63,770 bases of DNA, from contig CAKSWA010000006.1 of NCBI GenBank assembly GCA_934511165.1, positions 1 through 63,770 on the forward strand, given 5' to 3'. Under the pieces are notes generated by a model that saw only the letters and a list, made by a program, of their open reading frames with translations, was not told the DNA's origin and made no database searches. Source of the stretch: an uncultured Oscillospiraceae bacterium. GTDB taxonomy: Bacteria > Bacillota > Clostridia > Oscillospirales > Oscillospiraceae. This document shows, in pieces, positions 32,305 through 40,957 of the stretch (position 1 is the first letter of the stretch; each line of letters begins with the position of its first letter). The translations under genes were made by a program, and so were the position numbers.

Positions 32305-33845
32305 CCCTCAACAAAAGAATTAACAGCTACCTGCTCCACAGCCAAAACTTTTTTAAATCGTTCTAAATAGGTTGCAAAACCCGCTACATCTTCAACATAT
32401 GGCGAAACAGAAGTCTGTGCCGCATCAGCAAACACGCGTTCGTCGAGATAAGTTTCCAATGTCTCACCTTCACGTTTCAAACACATATACGCCGTAAGCA
32501 ACGCCATCCCATACGGTCCACCATCACCCGCCGTCTCCATACAAATGATTGGGGTATTGCAGGCGGCAGCCATAATCCTTTGTCCGACCACAGGCGTTTT
32601 AAATAATCCGCCGTGGCCAGTCAGACGATCGATGGCAACATCCTCGCCCGAAAGCAAATCCATTCCTATCCGCATGGTCGCCATCGTGGAATAAAGCTGT
32701 GCACGCAGAAAGTTTCCAAGCGTGAAACGACTGTTGGGCTGTCGCACCACAATCGGTCGCCCCTCATCCATATGTGTCACCCCCTCGCCTGCTAGATAAT
32801 TGCAGACCACAGTGCCGCCGCAATCTGCATCGCCTTCAAGGCTTTTTTGGTACAGACGCGTAAACAACTCATGGCGCGGTACTTCACTTCCAAAGAGCTC
32901 TGCCGTCTCTCGAAAGAGCTCCATCCATGCGTTCATATCGCCCGTACAGTTATTACAATGTACCATAGCAACCGGTGCACCCGTAGGGGTCGTCACCATA
33001 TCTATCTCTGAATAGACCCGCCGCAATGGATTCTCCAACACCACCATGGAAAAAATGGATGTACCCGCGGACACATTGCCAGTACGTGGCGCAACGGCGT
33101 TCGTCGCAACCATTCCTGTCCCTGCATCGCCTTCGGGCGGTGCAAAAGAGAGACCGGTTGGAAGTGCCCTATCGAGAAGTGCAGAGCCTTTCTCGGTCAG
33201 TACGCCTGCCGAATCGCCCGCTGACAATACGCGAGGCAACAGATCACATAGTTTCTGGTGAAAACCTTTTTCTGACGAAAGAGCATCAAACGACCTAAGC
33301 ATATCAGCATCATAATCTACATGCTCGTTGTCAATTGGGAACATGCCGGATGCATCACCAACACCAAGTACGTTCTCACCCGTAAGCATATAGTGAACAT
33401 AGCCCGCAAGCGTGGTGATATGCGCAATGTTCTTTACGTGCGGCTCACCATTTAGGATTGCTTGATAGAGATGCGCGATGCTCCACCGCTGCGGGATATT
33501 GAAATGAAACCGGTCCGTCAACGCTTCAGCCGCCTGACCAGTAATGGTGTTCTGCCAGGTTCGAAACGGAACGAGCAGATTCCATTCCTTATCAAACGCA
33601 AGATACCCATGCATCATGGCGGATACGCCTGCTGCACAGACATTGCCGCAACCATCGATTTGCTGCAGGGCGGATTTGAGCCCATCCCATACATCGTCCA
33701 ACGAATATGTCCACACACCGTTTTCCAAATTACTCTGCCACGTGTGATCTCCCGAGGACACTACTCGATGATGTGCATCGATGACAACGCCCTTAATACG
33801 TGTTGAACCGAGCTCAATCCCGAGAAAAGTTTTTCTGCTTGCCAT
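32301..33845 (-). CDS. araB: FGGY-family ribulokinase (araB-like)
   Basis: The 514-residue kinase starts MASRKTFLGIELGSTRIKGVVID (ATP/phosphate-1 region) and carries DAGTGMVATNAVAPRTGNVSAGTS, RLTGHGGLFKTPVVGQRIMA and ETAGDGGPYGMAL of the FGGY fold. The sequence is closer to the xylulokinase-like FGGY branch than to E. coli AraB, a form often found in Clostridia ara operons. Position between the dehydrogenase remnant and araA makes L-ribulose the likely substrate. I choose the ATG at 33845, after AAGAAG, over the frame from 33917. Confidence 0.9.
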   Translation of the reverse strand: MASRKTFLGIELGSTRIKGVVIDAHHRVVSSGDHTWQSNLENGVWTYSLDDVWDGLKSALQQIDGCGNVCAAGVSAMMHGYLAFDKEWNLLVPFRTWQNTITGQAAEALTDRFHFNIPQRWSIAHLYQAILNGEPHVKNIAHITTLAGYVHYMLTGENVLGVGDASGMFPIDNEHVDYDADMLRSFDALSSEKGFHQKLCDLLPRVLSAGDSAGVLTEKGSALLDRALPTGLSFAPPEGDAGTGMVATNAVAPRTGNVSAGTSIFSMVVLENPLRRVYSEIDMVTTPTGAPVAMVHCNNCTGDMNAWMELFRETAELFGSEVPRHELFTRLYQKSLEGDADCGGTVVCNYLAGEGVTHMDEGRPIVVRQPNSRFTLGNFLRAQLYSTMATMRIGMDLLSGEDVAIDRLTGHGGLFKTPVVGQRIMAAACNTPIICMETAGDGGPYGMALLTAYMCLKREGETLETYLDERVFADAAQTSVSPYVEDVAGFATYLERFKKVLAVEQVAVNSFVEG

Positions 33846-33926
33846 GTCGTCTTCTTTCTGTTGTTTTACTCTCATTTTGCAATGCACTTGATGCTTGCAA
33901 TGGATATAAAGCATCAAATAGTATTC

Positions 33927-34853
33927 TCAAAAACGAAATGCCACTTTGATATCCCCCTGTTGTCCCGCTGCATAGCTGAAAGCCTCCTGCCACTGCTCCA
34001 ACGGAAAGACCTTGGTGACAACACCCTCTGTTTTGAGCGTGCCATCAGCCATGTGTTCAAGAACATACGGATAAGTATAGGGGGAGAGATGTGAACCGAG
34101 CACATTTAACTCCTTCTTGTCTCCGATGATTGACCAGTCGAGTGGTTGGTTCGACGAAAACTGAGAACTCCACAAAAGTTCCAAGCTTTTGTATCATCTG
34201 CATTCCCTGCACAACAGAGGATGGATGCCCAGTCGCTTCAATATATATATCGCAACCGTAGCCGTCCGTAAGTTTCATAATTTCATCAACCACATCATCT
34301 CGATCAGGATTCATCGCGAGATCCGCACCAAATTCACGTGCTTTTTTTCAGGCGGGAATCAACCATATCAAGTGAGATGAGCATCTTGGGATGCAGCGTA
34401 TGCGCATACGTAATCATGCCAAGGCCAAGTGTACCTGCGCCCGCAATCACTACAATATCCTTATTGGTTATTGATGCGCGATCAACAGCGTGTTTTGCGC
34501 AGCCAAACGGTTCGATAAGAACCGCACTTTCAAAGCGCAATTCTTTCGGCACTTTGGTGATCATTGCATGCTCGGTTTGAATGCGAACATACTCTGCCAT
34601 GCCCCCACAATACTCCTTAAAATATCCGTACATGCGGTGTGGTTGGCACATCCAATATTTCCCATCTCTGCAAAAGCGACACGTGCCGCACGGAGCGATC
34701 TGATCACATGTAATACGTTCACCAAGCTCATAACCATCCACCTCATCGCCGATCGCAACAATGTGACCGAGGAACTCATGACCCGGAATGAACGGAGCAT
34801 CTACCCATGCAGGCTGTTTCTCATCCGTTGATTGTGTGCTTATATACTAGATG
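33927..34853 (-). pseudogene. Zinc-dependent medium-chain dehydrogenase, 5'-truncated and frameshifted
   Basis: Three frames on the minus strand read in order as one sorbitol/threonine dehydrogenase-like protein. First VDAPFIPGHEFLGHIVAIGD, then CGTCRFCRDGKYWMC (structural zinc cysteines) and VVIAGAGTLGLGMITYA (NAD-binding GxGxxG). Second, after an indel in an A7 run near 34,343-34,349, the frame with MNPDRDDVVDEIMKLTDGYG. Third, after an indel near 34,140, IIGDKKELNVLGSHLSPY to the end. About 65 N-terminal residues with the first catalytic zinc Cys are absent. It was the first gene of the ara operon, perhaps for a pentitol. Confidence 0.85.
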
Positions 34854-34873
34854 AGTCGCGAACTTCATAAATA

Positions 34874-34901
34874 ATAGTATCTATTTCTGCTACAGATTGA
34901 A
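34874..34901 (-). promoter_or_regulatory. Candidate promoter of the ara operon
   Basis: On the minus strand TTCAAT (34901-34896), a 16-base spacer and TACTAT (34879-34874), just upstream of the dehydrogenase remnant and divergent from the AraC-type gene. Confidence 0.5.
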
Positions 34902-34921
34902 AGAATTTACTTGTCTAATAA

Positions 34922-34950
34922 TGGACATTTATTGATCTTTTTTGTATAAT
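34922..34950 (+). promoter_or_regulatory. Promoter of the AraC-type regulator gene
   Basis: TGGACA (34922-34927), a 17-base spacer and perfect TATAAT (34945-34950), with GGAGGTG downstream at 34,964. Confidence 0.7.
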
Positions 34951-34976
34951 GATATATATTTTCGGAGGTGCTGACA

Positions 34977-35837
34977 ATGCCTGCCAAATATGAATATAGG
35001 ATTTATGATTACGGCGTCCCGATCTGGATCGGTAAATATCGCAATCTTCGTAATCTCCCACACTGGCATTTAGAACACGAGATAATTGTTTGCCGCGATG
35101 GCCAAGCAACCGTTACTGTGGATGGACAACACCTCACATTGGGACCGGGGAGTTGCGTATTTTGTTGCGGTGGAAGTGTCCACTATATCGACGCAGATCC
35201 CAACTGTCTACTGACAATTGCGCTGTTTGATCCTGAATTTGTCAAATCTTTTGCAGACAAACAGATACTCAAAAATCCGCTTTACCCAGATAGATATCAC
35301 ACAGGCGCACGACTCCTTGAGATTGAAAATGAAATTGCTAAACAGTCTTCTTTCTATGTGGAAAAGTCAAAAACGCTACTTATTAACCTGTTAATCGATA
35401 TCTTCCGCGGTGAGGAATTGGCACCAGGTCGTGTGCAGAATTCGCCTACTCTGGAACGATATAAAGCGCTGTTGGAAAAGTTGGATGAAGAGTACCGAGA
35501 TATCACATTCCAACAGGCGGCCGATTTCATGAATATGTCGGCAGCGTACTTTTCACGTTTTTTTAAGCAAATGGTTGGGCGGACATTCTCCCAACATTTA
35601 AACCTCATTCGGATAGATTATGCTTTGAAGCTACTGTCTGAACAACCGGATATCTCCATGCGAACGCTCATGTGCGAATGTGGTTTCAATACGCTACGCA
35701 ACTTCAACAGGGTGTTTAAGGATGTTACCGGATATTCACCGAGAAATCTTCCCCCTGACTATTCACTGAACCTCCGATCAATGTCGACAAAAGATACTAT
35801 GTTTAATCCGACATTGGAGTGTTCAATCCCATTTTAG
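34977..35837 (+). CDS. AraC-family transcription regulator of the ara operon
   Basis: The 286-residue product has an N-terminal cupin-type sensing domain (LPHWHLEHEIIVCRDGQATV, LTLGPGSCVFCCGGSVHYID) and two C-terminal helix-turn-helix units: ITFQQAADFMNMSAAYFSRFF and ISMRTLMCECGFNTLRNFN, ending in the AraC motif FKDVTGYSPRN. It is divergent from the ara genes with about 100 bases between promoters, so it most likely controls them. Start at the ATG 34977 behind GGAGGTG, not the GTG at 34968, which overlaps that site. Confidence 0.9.
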   Translation: MPAKYEYRIYDYGVPIWIGKYRNLRNLPHWHLEHEIIVCRDGQATVTVDGQHLTLGPGSCVFCCGGSVHYIDADPNCLLTIALFDPEFVKSFADKQILKNPLYPDRYHTGARLLEIENEIAKQSSFYVEKSKTLLINLLIDIFRGEELAPGRVQNSPTLERYKALLEKLDEEYRDITFQQAADFMNMSAAYFSRFFKQMVGRTFSQHLNLIRIDYALKLLSEQPDISMRTLMCECGFNTLRNFNRVFKDVTGYSPRNLPPDYSLNLRSMSTKDTMFNPTLECSIPF

Positions 35838-36111
35838 TAACAGTCCAATGATCTCCGACTTCATTCCTCATTCGCCCACATTCGGAATGCCGAACAGTAC
35901 ATGAAAAAGGGAAAATTGAGCATAACGGTTAAGATCAGGTTAATTTTTCTGCTTCCCCCTATTATCAAGCAAAAATCGTGCTAAAATAGCATCACACTTA
36001 TCTGCACACTATAAATGTCAATGAAAAAGTGAGCCATGCGCTCATGAATTTTTGCCACCAACGACCACGAAAAAGTGAGCCACTCCGCTCACGAATATTT
36101 GAGCCACCCTG

Positions 36112-36858
36112 CTAAGCTTTATTCTGGATTGTAGCTTTCAGCCGGTAGGAATCTCCGTTCATGTCCAGCACGTGGCTGCGGAAGGTCAGCCGGTCAATCA
36201 GAGCGGCTACCATTGTGGTGTTCTCAAACAAATCCGTCCAATTGGAGAATGGCAGATTTGTGGTCACAATGGTGCTGCTCTTTTCGCTTCGGTCTGAAAT
36301 GACTTTAAACAGCAATTCCGACTGGTGCCGGTTGAAGCTGAGACAGCTCAGCTCATCCAGAATCAACAGATCCGCCTTGGCCAACGTTCGTTCCAGCTTG
36401 CCCAGATGGTAATTGTCCTTGGCTTCGCATAATTCCGTAGAAAGTGTTGCCGCATTCTTAAACAGGACGTTGTATCCCTGGGTACAGGCTTTCAGCCCCA
36501 GAGCAATCGCCAGATGGGTCTTGCCCCGGCCGGGGTTTCCAATCATAATGACATTCTGCCTGTTCTGGATGAATTGGCAGCTGGCCAGTTCTTGCAGGAA
36601 CAGGGGCGAAACCGCATCATTGAGCTGGCTGCAGTCGAATTCCTCCATCGTTTTCAGATATGGAAATCCAGCTGCTTTTAACCGCCGTCTGTTTTGGTTT
36701 TCCTGCCGGGATGCCGTTTCTGCTTTCATGAGTTCCAGCAGCAGGTCAGAAAATCCGGCGGATGGGTCTGCCTGCCGCGGAACTTCCTGATATTCTGCAA
36801 ATGAAGGAATCTTCAGCTGTTTTGCATAGAGACGGATCAATTCATCCACAGCATTCAT
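36112..36858 (-). CDS. istB: IS21 helper ATPase IstB
   Basis: The AAA+ helper of IS21 transposition, 248 residues from the ATG at 36858. Walker A is GNPGRGKTHLAIALG, Walker B LLILDELSCL, and sensor STIVTTNLPFSNW follows. The ATG overlaps the istA stop (ATGA). The frame extends upstream to 36882 but the overlap and family N-terminus (MNAVDELIRLYAKQLK) favour 36858. Confidence 0.95.
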   Translation of the reverse strand: MNAVDELIRLYAKQLKIPSFAEYQEVPRQADPSAGFSDLLLELMKAETASRQENQNRRRLKAAGFPYLKTMEEFDCSQLNDAVSPLFLQELASCQFIQNRQNVIMIGNPGRGKTHLAIALGLKACTQGYNVLFKNAATLSTELCEAKDNYHLGKLERTLAKADLLILDELSCLSFNRHQSELLFKVISDRSEKSSTIVTTNLPFSNWTDLFENTTMVAALIDRLTFRSHVLDMNGDSYRLKATIQNKA

Positions 36859-38270
36859 ACCGCAGCACCTGCCTTTCCACACAGGAACGCATCGTAGGCA
36901 TGCAGGTCTACCGCCTGCACAACAACAGTATCCTCAATTCGGACAGGAGCAGCATGGCAGGGAGCTTGGGCCATAATGACATCGCAATCTTCCTCCCGGC
37001 AGCGGCTCAGAATCTCAACCAGTTCTTTCGGGGATAAATTCTGTTTCTGCAGCCAATTCAGGAAGTAGTCAGGCAGTGTTTCCTGTACCGGTCTGGCATA
37101 GAAGATGGCTCTGCCTTCCTTCTCCAGCAGGGGAAGGTAATGTTCCAGCTTGTAGATGTTCTGCTTTCTATCCAGACACCGCCGGTGCCGGGCAATACAC
37201 TGTCCCTCAAAATAGATGGAGACCGTTTCGGGACCAGCTTTGACAGACACCTCCCTTCCGCAGTAAGCGGCAGGAACGGAGTAGTTATTCGTATCGAAAC
37301 GAACAGTACAGAACCTGTCCACCCGGCCGGTGACACGCTTACAGGGGTCAAAGGGATACCCGGGCAGAGGATACAGCTTCTCCCTCTCCTTGGTGAGCAT
37401 CTCACCCACAGAGGATTCTTTGCCGCGAATCTGGTGGGACAGGTAGTTCAGACATTTTTCCTGGAGCATTCGGTTCAGATCTTCCATGGATTCCGCTTTG
37501 GGAACCGGAACGCAGACATTGCGGCGAATATAACCCACTAAGCCTTCTACCAGACCCTTTTCGTTGCCGGATGCCGGATTGCAGAATACCGCTTCAAAAC
37601 CGTAGTGAGCGGCCAGAGCAGCATAACCTGCCTGCTTCCGGGCGTGGGCGCCGAAGCCGTCCTTGACGGCAACCTTGCCGTTGTCAAAGATAACCCGTTT
37701 GGGAACACCGCCGAAATATTGAAATACCTGAACCAGCGCCTCCAGGAAACTCTCCTCATTCTGCCTGCGGTATGCCAGAACCATGGGGGCACCGCTGTAG
37801 CACAGCCGGGCGCAGAAGAGATTGACGATGGTTTTGGCACCGTCCAGATAGACGGTAGCCTCACCCCAGTCAATCTGTAGGGCATCTCCTGCCGGAAAGA
37901 TAAGCGGAACGAATGCCTCCTGGCTCTTCTCGCGAAGCTCTTTCACCAGCCGCCTGATGGTCGTCTCGCCGCCGGTGAAGCCGCGTTCGGCTACCAGCCG
38001 GTCATAGATCCGTTTGGCGGTGTGGTGCTGTTTCCGGGATTTGAATTGGGCGTCTTCATCCAGGCAGCGTCTTACAAATGCCACTACATCCTCGGTAAGC
38101 ACGGAGGCTTCCCTTGAGTAGTCCTTCCGCTCCCAGGGGACGCTGTCGCCGTCCCAGTACTTTTTGACGGTATTGCGGGAGATGTGGAGCGTTGCTGCGA
38201 TCTGCCTCTGGCTCATGCCATCCAGCCGCATCTTGCGAATCTGTTTGTAAATTTCCACTGCAATTACCAC
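36855..38270 (-). CDS. istA: IS21 transposase IstA
   Basis: The 471-residue transposase has an N-terminal HTH (MRLDGMSQRQIAATLHISRNTVKKYW) and a DDE integrase core: Asp in ALQIDWGEATVYL, Asp in KRVIFDNGKVAVKD and Glu in NEKGLVEGLVGYIRRN. A Mu-type C-terminal beta domain follows. Start is a GTG near 38270. No stop or frameshift interrupts it. Confidence 0.95.
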   Translation of the reverse strand: MVIAVEIYKQIRKMRLDGMSQRQIAATLHISRNTVKKYWDGDSVPWERKDYSREASVLTEDVVAFVRRCLDEDAQFKSRKQHHTAKRIYDRLVAERGFTGGETTIRRLVKELREKSQEAFVPLIFPAGDALQIDWGEATVYLDGAKTIVNLFCARLCYSGAPMVLAYRRQNEESFLEALVQVFQYFGGVPKRVIFDNGKVAVKDGFGAHARKQAGYAALAAHYGFEAVFCNPASGNEKGLVEGLVGYIRRNVCVPVPKAESMEDLNRMLQEKCLNYLSHQIRGKESSVGEMLTKEREKLYPLPGYPFDPCKRVTGRVDRFCTVRFDTNNYSVPAAYCGREVSVKAGPETVSIYFEGQCIARHRRCLDRKQNIYKLEHYLPLLEKEGRAIFYARPVQETLPDYFLNWLQKQNLSPKELVEILSRCREEDCDVIMAQAPCHAAPVRIEDTVVVQAVDLHAYDAFLCGKAGAAV

Positions 38271-38377
38271 CTTTGTTCGCCCCCTATATAGCCTGAGACT
38301 ATTATAGAGGGCTCTTTCCGGTGGCTCAATTATTCATGAGCGTTTCTCTGCTAAGTGGCTCACTTTTATATTAGCGT

Positions 38378-39013
38378 TTACACTGAAAGGCCCAAATCAT
38401 TCAAAATTGAGATAACTTTTAGCTCTTCTTCAGCGCTAAAATACATAATAACTTTGATTGCACGTTTGCTATCTGAGGCCGCTTTATAGATTTCAACCTG
38501 CTTCGCCAAATTATTCTTCAATTTGCTGTTTGATGCTAGCTTGAACTCAACGAGCGTAGAGTTATTTGCCCCGTACGAAACTTTATAATCTACCGGGCCT
38601 CTTCCATTGTTAACTTCTCGATTGACATCTAAAGGTGTTCCAAACCAAACAAGACGGTAAATTACTTGAAGGTCGGCTTCACGTTTTATAGGCTTTCCAT
38701 CACTGTAAAACAGTCGATAACCATCCTGATCTTCTATTACATGCTTCAGAAAGTGAACACGTTTCTTCGCTTCATCATGCGCATCAGGAATAGTATTGTA
38801 GAAATCTGTGCTCTTATTTAACAAGGAGATCAGTTACGCTACTTGCTCATTAAACAGGATCTCCACCTCGCGCACTTTTTCTTTACTGACCGAGGTTGCC
38901 TGTGATTCATTCTCTTCTTTGAAGCGAATGTAGTAGTCGATCAACTCCGGATGCAGTCGAACGAGTTCTTCTGCTTTGTGATTTTTTTCTGATTGGCTCA
39001 ATTTTTTTCTTTT
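38378..39013 (-). pseudogene. PD-(D/E)XK nuclease-like protein, 5'-truncated with an internal stop
   Basis: Two open stretches lie in the same frame, separated by a single TAA at 38834-38836. The first (from about 39,013) reads LSQSEKNHKAEELVRLHPEL and ends FNEQVA; the second continues LISLLNKSTDFYNTIPDAHD. The C-terminal part has GRGPVDYKVSYG and TLVEFKLASN, with Asp and ExK spaced as in PD-(D/E)XK nucleases, then LKNNLAKQVEIYKAA. The 5' end meets the GC-rich acetyltransferase fragment at about 39,030. It looks like a defence or replication-associated nuclease remnant, but the family is not certain. A TTG restart at 38824 could still make the C-domain. Confidence 0.65.
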
Positions 39014-39041
39014 TTGATAATGTATCTGTAAAATATCGCCA

Positions 39042-39277
39042 GGACGCACCAGCACCGCGGCTATGCGAAGGAAGCCTCGCGCGCTGTACTCGACTGGACG
39101 TTTCGGAATACGCCGTTCGGAACGGTGTATTCCTATATGAAAAAGGTGAATGCGGCCTCGTCCGCCACGGCGAGGGCGAACGATATGCACTTTCTGACGG
39201 AGTTTACCGACACCGAGGGGGAAATAACCGCTGTTTACGCCATCACGCGCGAGGAGTGGCGCGGCGCCGGGCGGTAA
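39042..39277 (+). pseudogene. GNAT acetyltransferase, C-terminal fragment
   Basis: One frame reads HQHRGYAKEASRAVLDWTFR, then FGTVYSYMKKVNAASSATAR and ends ITREEWRGAGR with a stop. HRGYAKEA is the acetyl-CoA loop and the N-x-S motif with the final strand matches GNAT proteins of the RimJ/RimL kind. The N-terminal half is absent. It is GC-rich like the core genome, so its junction with AT-rich sequence at about 39,030-39,042 marks the right edge of the island. Confidence 0.7.
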
Positions 39278-39333
39278 CTGTGTCAGAGCCAAAGGCGCCC
39301 TCCCTGAGGGAGCGCACCCTCATGTCAGAGGCG

Positions 39334-39377
39334 ACGCGAAGCAGCCCGGACATCCGTGTGTCCGGGCTGCTTCGCGT
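39334..39377 (-). terminator. Perfect 19-bp hairpin downstream of the membrane protein gene
   Basis: ACGCGAAGCAGCCCGGACA pairs without mismatch with its complement around a six-base loop. It is placed as a terminator for the minus-strand gene ending at 39390, but no T-tract follows on either strand. An Oscillospiraceae-like short repeat (CCCTCCCTGAGGGAG) lies beside it near 39,300. Confidence 0.45.
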
Positions 39378-39389
39378 ATGTATCGGTTA

Positions 39390-40154
39390 TTATCGAAGGC
39401 CAAGGATAAAGACCACCATAGCCAGAACCGGCAGCGCTGTCCACGTGACATACCGGCTGGCGATCTCCCAGTCGGACGGCTCGGCCTCGTCGGCGTTGCG
39501 GACAAGGAATGAAGCGTTCCAGCGGAACAGCTTGTCAGCGAACAAAATATAAACAACACCCAAAACGCAGATCAGAACGCCGCCGAACCAACCGATCCAT
39601 GCCCCCTTGTGCGTCAGCGCAGGACCGTCCATCAGGTCCAGAATCGTCGAAACGGAGGGCTCCATCGGATCGATCGGATTCCCGTACTCATCCACGACGG
39701 TACCGTCGCTCATTGTTACGGTAATGCGGAGCGATTCAAAGCTTCCGTCTTCGTTATACAGAAGGCGCCAGTCTCCGCTTTTCTCCACGCTGCCGCGGAA
39801 TACAATCTCGTCTCCGCAGCGCAGCTCGATGCCGGTCATCGGGACGAGCGAATCGACGTCCTTTGGAATAGCGGTTGGATCCTCTTTTGCTGTGTATGGA
39901 CCGTAGACGGTGTCTCCGTACTGAAAGACCACAGTTTTGTCCGCGGACACAGTAAAACGCGCGGCAGTACCGCGGATTTTCCCGGAATACACGGTGGCAC
40001 CGTTTTCCTCCGACGGCACAAGGATGGTGTCCTCATGGAGAAAGCCCACGCGCGCCGTGACGATGGGGTAGACGATCGTAAAAGCCAGTATCATAACGGC
40101 CAAAATAAGAAGGATGATCTTTGGATAACGTCCGAGCTGCTTTACCCGTTGCAA
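39390..40154 (-). CDS. Membrane protein of unknown function (three spans)
   Basis: About 254 residues. One N-terminal span (IILLILAVMILAFTIVYPIV), an extracellular beta-rich domain of about 150 residues with no motif I recognise, and two C-terminal spans (IGWFGGVLICVLGVVYILF, WTALPVLAMVVFILGL). The TTG at 40154 lies nine bases after GGAGG; a GTG at 40163 overlaps that site and is less likely. It overlaps the 3' end of the GNAT gene, so the two are co-transcribed. Confidence 0.6.
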   Translation of the reverse strand: MQRVKQLGRYPKIILLILAVMILAFTIVYPIVTARVGFLHEDTILVPSEENGATVYSGKIRGTAARFTVSADKTVVFQYGDTVYGPYTAKEDPTAIPKDVDSLVPMTGIELRCGDEIVFRGSVEKSGDWRLLYNEDGSFESLRITVTMSDGTVVDEYGNPIDPMEPSVSTILDLMDGPALTHKGAWIGWFGGVLICVLGVVYILFADKLFRWNASFLVRNADEAEPSDWEIASRYVTWTALPVLAMVVFILGLR

Positions 40155-40591
40155 GAACAGCACCTCCGTAATTCCATTGGGATAAATCGCACGCCGTTTA
40201 CCGCCTGTTCTGTGCCAGTATCTTTGAAACCAAACCTGTGATATACAGGCACGGCATACAGCGATGAATTTACCGTCATTTCCTCCTTTTGCACCGTTTT
40301 GAACAACTGTTTCCCGATGCCCTGACGATGATGTTTTCCATCCACAAAGAATAATGCAATATGCTTTCCACCGTTCCTTGTCGCAATCACGCCTACCAGT
40401 TCTTCCCCTATAAATGCGCCATATACGGACAGCATGGAAAGATAGTTCTCCTCATGGATGCTTTTATAAAATGTCTCTATGCCTTCCTGTGTATAGTCCG
40501 GGGCTTCATATTCCAGAAATACATTCCATACAAGGTCCAATGCACCGCCGATTTCTTTTTTGTCCAGCTGCTTTATCGACAGTTCGCCCAT
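40142..40591 (-). CDS. GNAT family N-acetyltransferase
   Basis: A 149-residue acetyltransferase with ELVGVIATRNGGKHIALFFVD and the acetyl-CoA loop HHRQGIGKQLFKTV, ending YHRFGFKDTGTEQAVNGVRF. It resembles the YkwB/ElaA-like small GNATs; substrate unknown. Composition is more AT-rich than flanking genes. It lies between tRNA-Leu and the membrane protein gene, whose ribosome site is inside its last codons. Confidence 0.87.
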   Translation of the reverse strand: MGELSIKQLDKKEIGGALDLVWNVFLEYEAPDYTQEGIETFYKSIHEENYLSMLSVYGAFIGEELVGVIATRNGGKHIALFFVDGKHHRQGIGKQLFKTVQKEEMTVNSSLYAVPVYHRFGFKDTGTEQAVNGVRFIPMELRRCCSCNG

Positions 40592-40778
40592 CGTTGAAAA
40601 CCTCCGCAGGAAAGTCTTTGCACATTAAGGCACATGAAACAACAAGGCTCGTTGCAGAAAAAGATCAAACCAAATCGAAGCCCAGCGCAGCGGGTTCGAT
40701 TTGGAAAGGAAGAAGGAGCTAACATAGTGCAGTTTTCGCCGTTTGGCGGAAACGGAACAGTGTTTGCTCCTTCTGACG

Positions 40779-40863
<85 letters not shown>

Positions 40864-40881
40864 GCGGAGGAATCCTTTGAT

Positions 40882-40910
40882 AAAGTACCATTTTGTGCTC
40901 ATGGTGTCAA
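40882..40910 (-). promoter_or_regulatory. Promoter of tRNA-Leu (TAA)
   Basis: On the minus strand TTGACA (40910-40905), a 17-base spacer and TACTTT (40887-40882). Confidence 0.6.
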
Positions 40911-40911
40911 G

Positions 40912-40940
40912 TCATATCGGGCGCTGTCCCGGCATAGTCT
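40912..40940 (+). promoter_or_regulatory. Candidate sigma-E type sporulation promoter for yabP
   Basis: TCATATC (about 40,912-40,918), a 14-base gap and CATAGTCT (40933-40940) resemble the sigma-E consensus (kmATATT, CATACAnT). yabP and yabQ are sporulation genes, which fits. The resulting leader would be very short (about 12 bases), which weakens the call. Confidence 0.35.
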
Positions 40941-40957
40941 TGTGCCGAGGTGATCGT

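Larger units (their letters stand above)
36011..38379. mobile_element. IS21-family insertion sequence
   Basis: The element carries istA and istB on the minus strand. Both ends contain repeated transposase-site-like blocks AAAAGTGAGCCA (36,024 and 36,070 on the left; its complement near 38,355 on the right) and CGCTCATGAAT-type blocks in inverted orientation. ACACT flanks the element on both sides (36006-36010 and 38380-38384), a possible 5-base target duplication. If the ends are instead TG...CA, the borders are 36016 and 38382 and no duplication is seen. It separates the AraC-type gene from the nuclease remnant. Both transposition genes look intact. Confidence 0.85.

Noticed and set aside
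34340..34352. A7 run in the dehydrogenase as a programmed frameshift site
   Set aside because: A second indel and the loss of the N-terminus show decay; no stimulatory structure is evident.
38834..39292. Single 152-residue protein from the minus-strand frame 39292-38834
   Set aside because: Its first 90 codons are antisense to the GNAT fragment; only the part after about 39,013 belongs to the nuclease remnant.
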